Shown here piece by piece: positions 1 through 5,209 of a stretch of 5,209 nucleotides of DNA; position 1 is the stretch's first letter; each line of letters starts with the position of its first letter. The stretch comes from Tangfeifania sp. (lineage in GTDB: Bacteria > Bacteroidota > Bacteroidia > Bacteroidales > Prolixibacteraceae). The stretch is taken from contig JAGYMR010000204.1 of NCBI GenBank assembly GCA_018400515.1, forward strand, positions 1 through 5,209. Reading direction: 5' to 3'. The notes beneath the pieces are model-generated. The model did no database searches and was not told the origin of the DNA. It saw only the letters and a program-made list of their open reading frames with translations. The position numbers were made by a program, and so were the translations under genes.

Positions 1-35
1 TTCATGGAAAGAATTCCGTAGGCTGCTGAACAGCA

Positions 36-66
36 TTTGATTTTTTCCGGATCTTTTTTAAATTGC
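36..66 (+). promoter_or_regulatory. candidate Bacteroidota sigma-ABfr promoter for fucI
   Basis: TTTG at 36-39 is followed, after 19 bases, by TAAATTGC at 59-66. This partly matches the Bacteroidota primary promoter pattern (TTTG at -33, TAnnTTTG at -7 with about 19-21 bases between). The -7 box is imperfect because the last two positions differ. If it is used, transcription would start near 70-75 and leave a 5' untranslated region of about 170 bases. No better match was seen closer to fucI. This is a pattern match only. Confidence 0.22.
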
Positions 67-85
67 AGCACAGTACAGCACAGCA
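66..85 (+). repeat. 10-bp tandem repeat, two copies
   Basis: CAGCACAGTA at 66-75 is followed directly by CAGCACAGCA at 76-85, differing at one position. It lies between the candidate promoter and fucI. It could be a binding site or simple slippage, and no function can be assigned. Confidence 0.6.
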
Positions 86-149
86 CATCAGGCGGTGGAG
101 TGCTGAATTTTCAGAGTGCCGGGGAAAGCAAGCGGAAGCGAGGTGACAT

Positions 150-171
150 GAAGTTTTTACGGAAGTTTTTA
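150..171 (+). repeat. direct repeat GAAGTTTTTA, two copies 12 bp apart
   Basis: GAAGTTTTTA occurs at 150-159 and again at 162-171, a 12-bp period of slightly more than one helical turn. It also falls inside a 12-codon mini-ORF (148-186). It might be a protein-binding site in the fucI leader, but no known operator was recognised. Confidence 0.5.
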
Positions 172-245
172 TCCGGGGAGGGGTAACAAAGCGAGGGAGG
201 CAATCAATTTTTTGAAATAGTATCCACATAAAAAATGCAATCAAA

Positions 246-2027
246 ATGGCAAACAGATTAATTGGAAGGAAGCCCAAAGTGGGCATTCGTCCGGTCATCG
301 ACGGACGTGAAAAGGGAGTGCGTGAATCACTCGAGGCACAAACGATGGATTTGGCCAAAGCGGCGGCACGGCTTATTGAGGAGAACCTGCGGTTTACTGA
401 CGGGGAAAAGGTGGAGTGCGTTATTGCCGACACCACCATTGGCGGGGTTGCGGAAGCTGCGATGTGCGCCGATAAATTTGACAGGGAAGGGGTGGGTGTC
501 TCACTCACCGTGACCCCCTGCTGGTGTTACGGGACGGAGGTAATGGATATCAATGCTTCGGTTCCAAAGGCCGTTTGGGGATTTAACGGCACGGAAAGGC
601 CCGGAGCGGTGTACCTGGCAGCCGCACTGGCCGGTTATTCACAGAAAGGCCTGCCTGCTTTTGGCATTTACGGGCGTGATGTGCAGGATGCCGGTGATAC
701 CAGTATCCCGGAGGATGTGCGGGAGAAAATCCTCCGTTTTGTCCGTTCTGCTCTGGCAGTAGCCCGGATGAAAGGCAAATCCTACCTTTCCCTGGGGTAC
801 ACCTCCATGGGAATTGCCGGTTCCATGGTGAATCCCGATTTTTTCCAGGATTACCTGGGCATGCGAACCGAGTTCGTTGATATGAGCGAGGTAAAGCGCC
901 GGATGGATGAGGGGATCTATGATAAGTTGGAGTATGAAAAAGCCCTGGAGTGGACGCGGAACAAATGCATCGAAGGGGAGGATTACAATCCGCCCGAAAT
1001 GCAGGTTGACCGTCAGCGAAAAGACCGGGAATGGGAAGACGTAGTGAAAATGACGCTGATCTTCCGTGACCTGATGATCGGCAATCCCAAATTGAAAGAT
1101 GCTGGTTTCGGTGAGGAGTCGCACGGCAGAAATGCCATAGCCGGCGGCTTTCAGGGGCAGCGTCAGTGGACCGATTACTTTCCGAACGGCGATTTTTCAG
1201 AAACAATGCTTAACAGCTCCTTCGACTGGAACGGAATTCGTGAGGCGTTTGTCTTTGCGACTGAAAACGATAGCCTGAATGCTGTGCCGATGCTTTTCGG
1301 CCATCTGCTCACCAACACCGCTCAGATCTTTTCGGATGTCCGGACCTTCTGGAGCCCTCAGGCTGTGAAAAGGGTTACCGGGAAAGCACTGACCGGAATT
1401 GCCAAAGACGGAATCATTCACCTGATCAATTCGGGCTCCACCACCCTCGATGCTACGGCGCAGCAGCGCGATGCCGAAGGGAATCCTGCCATGAAACCCT
1501 TTTGGGAGGTGACCGAAGCAGAGGCGGACCAGTGCCTTGCCCATACCCGTTTTTGTCCGGCCGAGCGGGGGTATTTCCGTGGAGGCGGATTCTCGAGTCA
1601 GTTCAAAACAGAAGGACAGATGCCTGTTACCATGTCGCGCATCAACCTGGTAAAAGGGCTTGGACCTGTGCTCCAGCTGGCAGAAGGATATACGGTGGAC
1701 CTGGAGGATGAGGTTCATAAAGTGCTGGACGAGCGTACCAATCCCACCTGGCCCACCACCTGGTTTGTACCCCGGCTCACGGGTTCGGGTGCCTTCAAGG
1801 ATGTTTATTCCGTCATGGCCAACTGGGGGGCAAACCATGGGGCCATCAGTTATGGCCACATCGGGGCTGATCTGATCACACTGGCCTCCATGTTGCGCAT
1901 TCCGGTGAACATGCACAACGTGGATGGGGATAAAATTTTCCGCCCCAGTACATGGAGTGCTTTTGGCGAAGAAAAGGAGGGGGCTGACTTCCGGGCGTGT
2001 GCCAATTTCGGACCGCTTTATAAATAG
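246..2027 (+). CDS. fucI: L-fucose isomerase
   Basis: This cytoplasmic aldose-ketose isomerase converts L-fucose to L-fuculose, the first step of the fucose kinase-aldolase pathway. Enzymes of this family also act on D-arabinose, use Mn2+ and form hexamers. The protein has 593 residues, against 591 in E. coli FucI, so it is full length. The E. coli metal and catalytic residues E337, D361 and H528 map with a constant shift of three to E340 (in FVFATENDS), D364 (in IFSDVRTFW) and H531 (in NWGANHGA). The N-terminal domain begins at [11 protein letters not shown] (residues 11-21), and the C-terminal region contains [14 protein letters not shown] (500-513) and [11 protein letters not shown] (548-558). 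The ATG at 246 sits in an A-rich context. The ATG at 235 is in another frame and closes quickly. The neighbour 197 bases downstream is the likely fucose regulator. No frameshift or missing key residue was seen, and the identification is very secure. Confidence 0.97.
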   Translation: MANRLIGRKPKVGIRPVIDGREKGVRESLEAQTMDLAKAAARLIEENLRFTDGEKVECVIADTTIGGVAEAAMCADKFDREGVGVSLTVTPCWCYGTEVMDINASVPKAVWGFNGTERPGAVYLAAALAGYSQKGLPAFGIYGRDVQDAGDTSIPEDVREKILRFVRSALAVARMKGKSYLSLGYTSMGIAGSMVNPDFFQDYLGMRTEFVDMSEVKRRMDEGIYDKLEYEKALEWTRNKCIEGEDYNPPEMQVDRQRKDREWEDVVKMTLIFRDLMIGNPKLKDAGFGEESHGRNAIAGGFQGQRQWTDYFPNGDFSETMLNSSFDWNGIREAFVFATENDSLNAVPMLFGHLLTNTAQIFSDVRTFWSPQAVKRVTGKALTGIAKDGIIHLINSGSTTLDATAQQRDAEGNPAMKPFWEVTEAEADQCLAHTRFCPAERGYFRGGGFSSQFKTEGQMPVTMSRINLVKGLGPVLQLAEGYTVDLEDEVHKVLDERTNPTWPTTWFVPRLTGSGAFKDVYSVMANWGANHGAISYGHIGADLITLASMLRIPVNMHNVDGDKIFRPSTWSAFGEEKEGADFRACANFGPLYK

Positions 2028-2034
2028 TTGAACA

Positions 2035-2083
2035 GCGCATGGATTTCCTTGTCCCCGCCGGAACAGGGGGCTGTTCCATGCGC
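2035..2083 (+). promoter_or_regulatory. mutually exclusive hairpins just after fucI
   Basis: GCGCATGGA (2035-2043) is perfectly complementary to TCCATGCGC (2075-2083), a 9-bp stem closing a 31-base loop. Inside it, GGAACAG (2060-2066) pairs with CTGTTCC (2071-2077), a 7-bp stem with a GGGG loop. The two stems share bases 2075-2077, so they cannot both form completely. Neither is followed by a T tract, so a classical intrinsic terminator is unlikely. RNA protection of the fucI 3' end or a switch between two folds are possible readings. Confidence 0.45.
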
Positions 2084-2100
2084 CTCTTCCGGATCGCCTC

Positions 2101-2110
2101 TTTCATGAAA
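2101..2110. promoter_or_regulatory. perfect palindrome, possible regulator site
   Basis: TTTCATGAAA is identical on both strands and lies 114 bases before the preferred fucR start. GntR-type repressors bind short inverted repeats, so an autoregulatory FucR site is conceivable. Looser CATG-centred relatives occur at 1-9 (TTCATGGAA) and at 147-152 (CATGAA) ahead of fucI. The similarity is weak and the role is inferred only. Confidence 0.25.
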
Positions 2111-2159
2111 AATGTAACCGGATGGACCGGAGGTGATCAGTGATTTAAAGCGAACAGTG

Positions 2160-2189
2160 CCACGCGTCGCCCGGAAAGGCTTCGCGTGG
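2160..2189 (+). terminator. GC-rich hairpin, possible terminator or fucR leader stem
   Basis: CCACGCG (2160-2166) pairs with CGCGTGG (2183-2189), and inside it GCC (2169-2171) pairs with GGC (2178-2180) around a CGGAAA loop. It is followed by TTCTTATC, a weak T-rich tail, so it could be an imperfect terminator for fucI or a folded fucR leader. The GTG at 2186, which would give a longer fucR product, lies inside the stem. That argues against its use as a start codon. Confidence 0.35.
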
Positions 2190-2213
2190 TTCTTATCGCG
2201 TATGGATCTTTTC

Positions 2214-2219
2214 AGGAGG
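2214..2219 (+). promoter_or_regulatory. Shine-Dalgarno AGGAGG deciding the fucR start
   Basis: A full AGGAGG lies five bases before the TTG at 2225. Bacteroidota genes usually lack strong Shine-Dalgarno sequences, so this is unusual for the group, although it supports a rare TTG start. The resulting N-terminus (MKNFELKI) leads straight into the GntR domain without the 13 extra residues that a GTG start at 2186 would add. Confidence 0.5.
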
Positions 2220-2224
2220 CAGGT

Positions 2225-3223
2225 TTGAAAAATTTTGAGCTTAAAATAGCGGAGGGTCGCGGCCAAACCAAAGTGCAGCAGGTGGTTCACTCCATTACTG
2301 AAGCGGTCGGCAACGGAATGCTCCGCGAGGGGGATCCTTTGCCCTCTGTCAATCAGCTGAGCCGGCGGAGCGGCATTTCGCGCGATACCGTTTTCAAGGC
2401 GTACCGGATCCTGAAGCAGCGGGCCGTGATCGAGTCGGCTCCAACCAAAGGATATTATGTAGCCAACGAGTCGTATAAAGTATTTATGCTCCTCGATGAC
2501 TTCAGCGCTTTCAAGGAGCAGCTTTATCAATCGTTCCGGGGCAACCTGCCCGCATCTTATTCCGTCGACCTGCTGTTTCATCATTATAATCCGGAGGTGT
2601 TTAATCAGTTGATCCAGAACAGCCTGGGGCGGTACAGCCGCTATCTGGTGATGAACATCGATCACAAAAGCATGGCCCCCATATTGAAAAAGATCGATGT
2701 AAACAAACTGCTTCTCCTGGATATGGGAAATCCGCCGGCAACGCATTATAACTTTTTGCTTCAGGACTTTGGCCGGGCCGTAGACCAATGCCTGCAGCAG
2801 GGACTGTCCGCACTGAAAAAATACCGCGAATTGGTGTTGGTCTACTCCAAACCGGAGACTCCCCATCCGGAAGAGACCGTTACAGCGGTGGTCCGTTTCT
2901 GCCGGAAACACGGGATCCCGCTCCGGAAGGTAAGCCGCGCCGGAAGCATTCCGGTGCAAAAAGGGCAGGCGTGGTTTGTTATCCGCGATGCCGACCTGGT
3001 GGAGGTGATAAAATCGTGCCGGACTAAAGGATTGGCGCTGGGGAACGATGTGGGAGTGCTTTCGTATAATGATACCCCCATGAAGCAGATCGTGGGCGGC
3101 GGAATCTCTGTCATCACCACCAATTTTGAGAAAATGGGGCAACTGGCCGCCGGTTTCGTCAGGAACCGGCAGAAAATCGCCCGGGTATTGCCTACCTCGC
3201 TTTTATTAAGGGGATCGTTATGA
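2225..3223 (+). CDS. fucR: GntR-family fucose operon regulator
   Basis: This is a cytoplasmic DNA-binding regulator, most likely the L-fucose-responsive repressor of fucose genes. From the TTG at 2225 it has 332 residues. Residues 14-80 form a GntR winged helix: the REGDPLPSVNQLSRRSG stretch (34-50), the recognition-helix region SRDTVFKAYRIL (52-63) and the wing ending TKGYYV (74-79). The remainder resembles the LacI/periplasmic-binding-protein fold, including VGVLSYNDTP and GGGISVITTNF near the C-terminus, rather than the FadR, HutC or aminotransferase effector domains. This is the architecture of FucR in Bacteroides, where fucR heads fucRIAKXP. Here it follows fucI on the same strand. A GTG at 2186 would add 13 residues, but it lies in a hairpin, and AGGAGG favours 2225. 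The C-terminus looks intact. GntR family membership is secure; fucose as the ligand is inferred mainly from the neighbour. Confidence 0.88.
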   Translation: MKNFELKIAEGRGQTKVQQVVHSITEAVGNGMLREGDPLPSVNQLSRRSGISRDTVFKAYRILKQRAVIESAPTKGYYVANESYKVFMLLDDFSAFKEQLYQSFRGNLPASYSVDLLFHHYNPEVFNQLIQNSLGRYSRYLVMNIDHKSMAPILKKIDVNKLLLLDMGNPPATHYNFLLQDFGRAVDQCLQQGLSALKKYRELVLVYSKPETPHPEETVTAVVRFCRKHGIPLRKVSRAGSIPVQKGQAWFVIRDADLVEVIKSCRTKGLALGNDVGVLSYNDTPMKQIVGGGISVITTNFEKMGQLAAGFVRNRQKIARVLPTSLLLRGSL

Positions 3224-3310
3224 AACAATAAACCACCATGAGTGCCTATTTTTGCTGTTTTTAACGGGTTCTTTTGGGCGATGGGCCTTTGCAGAATGGA
3301 ATGATACAAA
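3224..3310. other. junction between the fucose locus and the R-M island
   Basis: After the fucR stop the sequence carries no recognisable gene start. ATG codons at 3220 and 3238 open only 3- and 8-codon frames. From about 3310 the DNA encodes the middle of an AlbA_2/HATPase family protein whose first part is absent. The breakpoint therefore probably lies between 3224 and about 3315. No inverted repeat, target duplication or transposase remnant marks it, and no terminator is visible after fucR. Confidence 0.5.
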
Positions 3311-4361
3311 TTTGCTCGATGAGGAAGAAATCCTGCGAACCGTAAGACTTGGAACCGAAGCCGGGCGCATGCCCGAATCCACTGGCAAAAATATTGTTGA
3401 TATTCTTGAAAGGCTGGGGCTTCGAGTCAATGGCAGTTTGCTCAATGCAGCTTTTGTCCTTTTCGGTAAAAAGTTTATGCCTTATTATCCCCAATGTCAA
3501 CTGCGATTAGCGCGCTTTAAAGGCAGAGACAAATCCGAATTTCTTGACCATAAGCAAATCCGGGGCCATGCTTTTTATTTGCTGGAGGAAGCCATGACCT
3601 TTTTCCAACGACACCTGACCATTAGCGGAAAGTTTGAGGAAAATCGTCTGGAACGGATTGATAAACCCGGTTTGCCTACACTGGCATTGCGGGAGGCTTT
3701 GGTAAATGCGATATGTCATCGTGATTACTCATTGCCCGGAGGCGCAGTAAGCGTAGCTATTTATGATGACAGGGCAGAAATATGGAGCGACGGGACTCTT
3801 CCCTTTGGGCTGAGACCCGAAGACCTGAGCCGGGAACATACCTCCAAACCGCGTAATCCGATTATCACCGATGTGTTTTTCAGACGGGGATTGATAGAAC
3901 AATGGGGACGAGGCACGCAAAAAATCATTGAATTGTTTGAAAATAGCGGCGCCCCTACACCTGAATTTAATGAAATTGCAGGGGCATTAAGGGTGCGGTT
4001 TCCTTTGCATGAAGAAATCGCCCCCCAAGATACCCCTAAAGTTACACCTCAAGATAACACCCAAGATAGCACCCAAGATAGCACCTATGATAGCACCCAT
4101 GATAGCACCCATGATGGAATTAATGTAAAACCTGAGATCAAACTAATTTTAAAAGTTTTACAAGGTGAAATGACAAGAGATGAGTTACTGTATGCATTAA
4201 ATTTGAAAAGCATAAAAAATTTGAGAAAAAGATATTTAGCTCCGGCAATTGAACAGGGATATATTGAAATGACCCTACCTGAAAAACCAAAAAGCAAAAA
4301 TCAGCGCTATCGCCTTACGGAAAAAGGGTGCGTTGTACAAAAACAGCTTGAAATAAAGTAA
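3252..4361 (+). CDS. 5'-truncated AlbA_2/HATPase_c_4 (RecG-like) putative transcriptional regulator
   Basis: The open frame of 369 residues runs from a TTG at 3252; the first in-frame ATG is at 3369 (330 residues). It matches the family often labelled 'ATP-dependent DNA helicase RecG-like' or 'ATP-binding protein', which has an N-terminal AlbA_2 (Schlafen-type) domain, a GHKL-like ATPase (HATPase_c_4) and a C-terminal winged helix. Visible here are LDEEEILRTV (22-31), the ATPase N-box LREALVNAICHRDYS (146-160), EIWSDGTLPFGL (176-187) and a GRGTQK loop (219-224). A low-complexity linker (267-288) and a winged helix near 305-357 follow. The AlbA_2 domain and linker, roughly the first 190 residues of a typical member, are missing, and residues 1 to about 18 do not look like the family. 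It ends six bases before the mod start, so the two were probably co-transcribed, fitting the common neighbourhood of this family beside R-M genes. It is probably non-functional or altered. The family call is secure. Confidence 0.8.
   Translation: MLFLTGSFGRWAFAEWNDTNLLDEEEILRTVRLGTEAGRMPESTGKNIVDILERLGLRVNGSLLNAAFVLFGKKFMPYYPQCQLRLARFKGRDKSEFLDHKQIRGHAFYLLEEAMTFFQRHLTISGKFEENRLERIDKPGLPTLALREALVNAICHRDYSLPGGAVSVAIYDDRAEIWSDGTLPFGLRPEDLSREHTSKPRNPIITDVFFRRGLIEQWGRGTQKIIELFENSGAPTPEFNEIAGALRVRFPLHEEIAPQDTPKVTPQDNTQDSTQDSTYDSTHDSTHDGINVKPEIKLILKVLQGEMTRDELLYALNLKSIKNLRKRYLAPAIEQGYIEMTLPEKPKSKNQRYRLTEKGCVVQKQLEIK
4051..4110 (+). repeat. in-frame 12-bp minisatellite, five units
   Basis: Five 12-bp units follow one another: AAGATAACACCC, AAGATAGCACCC, AAGATAGCACCT and two copies of ATGATAGCACCC, with a partial sixth unit at 4111-4115. 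In the gene's frame they encode a four-residue repeat of type [QYH]D[NS]T, forming a linker between the ATPase and winged-helix domains. Related proteins often carry proline/threonine/valine repeats at this position, and the preceding PKVTPQ looks like a remnant of that pattern. Copy-number change would lengthen the linker in four-residue steps without changing frame. Confidence 0.9.
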
Positions 4362-4367
4362 CAACCT

Positions 4368-5191
4368 ATGGCAAAAAAGAAAAACACCCATAAGTCCGTA
4401 GAGCACATAAAACACCCGGAGGAATCGCGAAAAAATATCCTACAGTGGAATACCAGTCAATGGTCTCTGATGAAGTGAAAACGCCGGTGCAGGTAGCTTA
4501 TAAGCGCCGTAATCGCGATTTGGACCCGCAGTTGGTATGGCGGGGAAAAGATGGGCAGGACTGGAGTGATTTGGTAGTGCAGGCCCCGCCGCTGTATATC
4601 CAGGAAAAAATCCACCCCAAAACGCTTATAGAAGACCTGAAAAAACGAACGGAAGAAAGCGAAAAGGGTAAAGAAACCCAGCTCCAAATGTTCGCGGATT
4701 TTAACGGCATAGGAGAGGAAAAAAAGAAAACCGATTTTTACGAACACGAAAACAAGTGGACCAACCGCATGATACTGGGCGATTCGCTGCAGGTAATGGC
4801 CTCGCTGGCGGAAAAAGAAGGCTTACGAGGAAAAGTCCAGTGCATTTACATTGACCCGCCATATGGGATTAAGTTTAATTCCAACTTCCAGTGGTCTACT
4901 ACCAGCCGCGACGTAAAAGACGGCAAGGCCGAACACATCACCCGTGAGCCAGAACAGGTGAAAGCCTTCCGTGATACCTGGAAAGATGGAGTATTTTTCT
5001 GCACCCTGCACAACGCAGCCTGGTGGAATCTGATTTTACCGGCCCCGCGCGTGTTTCAGGCTCGGCGGGAACAGGAAAAACTGTTGTTGCTCTGCACAGG
5101 GCGGTTTTTCTTGCCAGGCAAAATCCGGAAGCAAGGATACTGCTTACCATATTTTCAGAAAATTTGGCGAATATGCTGCGTAAAAAATTAA
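4368..5191 (+). pseudogene. mod: type III-like adenine-specific DNA methyltransferase, frameshifted and 3'-truncated
   Basis: The product is an N-terminal piece of a site-specific N6-adenine methyltransferase of the large Mod type, which modifies host DNA in R-M systems. The ATG at 4368, six bases after the previous stop, opens MAKKKNTHKS and reads to RKNI. A missing C in the CC at 4439-4440 then shifts the frame, and the family sequence continues from PTVEYQS (about 4440) in the +2 frame. Conserved blocks follow: NRDLDPQLVWRGKDGQDW, PPLYIQEKIHP, NRMILGDSLQVM, and motif IV IDPPYG at 4850-4867. An early DPPY fits the beta-class order, with the SAM-binding motif later. Homology stops at RDTWKDG (about 4990); the remaining residues to TAA 5189-5191 are an out-of-frame reading of helicase DNA. 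The SAM-binding motif and target-recognition region are absent. The frame-shifted part alone could start at GTG 4445, but no active enzyme is expected. Confidence 0.85.
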
Positions 5192-5209
5192 AAAACCTGA
5201 TCAGCAATA
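4987..5209 (+). pseudogene. UvrD/Rep-type superfamily 1 helicase fragment (internal, runs off the window)
   Basis: In the +1 frame from 4987 the DNA encodes about 74 residues typical of a large UvrD/Rep-like helicase. They read WSIFLHPAQRSLVE (4987-5028), then the Q-motif/Walker A region GPARVSGSAGTGKTVVALHR with GSAGTGKT at 5059-5082, then ARILLTIFSENLANML. In the family this segment sits internally, after an N-terminal domain that is absent here. The frame is closed upstream by TGA at 4972-4974, and no start codon or ribosome site precedes it. The coding sequence stays open to the right edge, so more of the gene probably lies beyond. It could only be expressed as an internal fragment. The SF1 helicase call is strong; its role in the original cluster is inferred. 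Confidence 0.8.

Larger units (their letters stand above)
1..245 (+). other. non-coding leader upstream of fucI
   Basis: No convincing gene lies here. On the plus strand every frame closes early: the frames open at base 1 end at 19-21, 38-40 and by about 29. If an upstream gene ends in the window, only a dozen C-terminal codons (2-40, ending TGA) could remain, which cannot be identified. The stretch holds a perfect inverted repeat at 24-35 (arms TGCTG and CAGCA, spacer AA) followed by a T-rich run, a second one at 103-114 (CTGAA, TT, TTCAG), a 10-bp tandem repeat at 66-85 and a spaced direct repeat at 150-171. The last 40 bases are A/T-rich, as is common just before Bacteroidota start codons. 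It probably carries the fucI promoter and 5' untranslated region. Confidence 0.6.
2028..2224 (+). other. structured fucI-fucR intergenic region
   Basis: About 200 bases lie between the fucI stop and the preferred fucR start. They contain two competing hairpins (2035-2083), a perfect 10-bp palindrome (2101-2110), a short repeat ACCGGA at 2117-2122 and 2126-2131, and a GC-rich hairpin (2160-2189). No TTTG/TAnnTTTG promoter was seen, so fucR may be transcribed from fucI or from an unusual promoter. The density of inverted repeats suggests termination, attenuation or repressor binding, but which of these applies cannot be decided here. Confidence 0.5.

Noticed and set aside
2..40. Possible C-terminal tail of an upstream gene (12 codons ending TGA 38-40)
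   Set aside because: It is too short to identify and two other frames also end within the first 40 bases, so there is no evidence that it is coding.
24..47. Inverted repeat followed by T-rich run as an intrinsic terminator
   Set aside because: The stem is only five base pairs with a two-base spacer, too small for a stable terminator.
2..508. Minus-strand open frame of 168 codons across the fucI start and leader
   Set aside because: It overlaps the well-supported fucI N-terminus and its product has no recognisable family features. It is an antisense shadow.
1197..1916. Minus-strand open frame of 239 codons inside fucI
   Set aside because: It is antisense to the conserved catalytic region of fucI and has no recognisable protein features.
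2018..3142. Minus-strand open frame of 374 codons covering nearly all of fucR
   Set aside because: It is longer than fucR but lies exactly opposite a clear GntR/PBP-like protein. The composition is irregular and no domain is visible.
4051..4115. CRISPR-like array
   Set aside because: The units are 12 bp with no spacers and lie in frame in a protein linker, so this is a coding minisatellite.
4445..5191. A novel 248-residue protein with a methyltransferase N-terminus and a unique C-terminal tail
   Set aside because: The last 65 or so residues are simply helicase-coding DNA read in the wrong frame, so the tail is not a real domain.
4938..5207. Minus-strand open frame of 89 codons at the right end
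   Set aside because: It is the complement of the helicase segment with the Walker A motif, which explains why it is open.

Overview
The window reads as chromosomal DNA of a Bacteroidota bacterium, probably Bacteroidales-like. The evidence is a fucose isomerase gene followed by a GntR-type regulator with a sugar-binding C-terminal domain (the FucR architecture of Bacteroides fucose operons), A-rich start contexts mostly without Shine-Dalgarno sequences, and Bacteroidota-like relatives for the downstream genes. This placement rests on recalled family knowledge, not on a search.

Left part (1-3223), L-fucose catabolism. A 245-base non-coding leader precedes fucI (246-2027), a full-length L-fucose isomerase with all three expected catalytic residues. 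A structured intergenic region of about 200 bases follows, with two mutually exclusive hairpins, a 10-bp palindrome and a further GC-rich hairpin. Then comes fucR (best start TTG 2225, to 3223), a GntR winged-helix repressor with a periplasmic-binding-protein-like effector domain. FucI would convert L-fucose to L-fuculose, and FucR would sense fucose and control the genes. The rest of the pathway (aldolase, kinase, permease) is not in the window.

Right part (3224-5209), remains of a restriction-modification or defence-type island. First is an ATPase/winged-helix regulator of the AlbA_2-HATPase_c_4 ('RecG-like') family that has lost its N-terminal AlbA_2 domain (3252-4361). Six bases later begins a type III-like adenine-specific DNA methyltransferase gene (mod, from 4368). 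It carries a one-base frameshift near 4439 and loses its homology at about 4990, just after the DPPY motif. From there to the window edge the DNA is, in another frame, the middle of a UvrD/Rep-type superfamily 1 helicase with a clear Walker A motif. The mod ORF runs on into this DNA out of frame and stops at 5191.

Overall, an ordinary, apparently intact fucose locus abuts a damaged R-M cluster. Three lesions fall within about 1.8 kb: one 5' truncation, one frameshift and one gene-to-gene junction. This looks like decay by deletion, although a chimeric assembly cannot be excluded from the sequence alone. I see no tRNA, rRNA, CRISPR array or transposase gene, and no convincing intact novel system.
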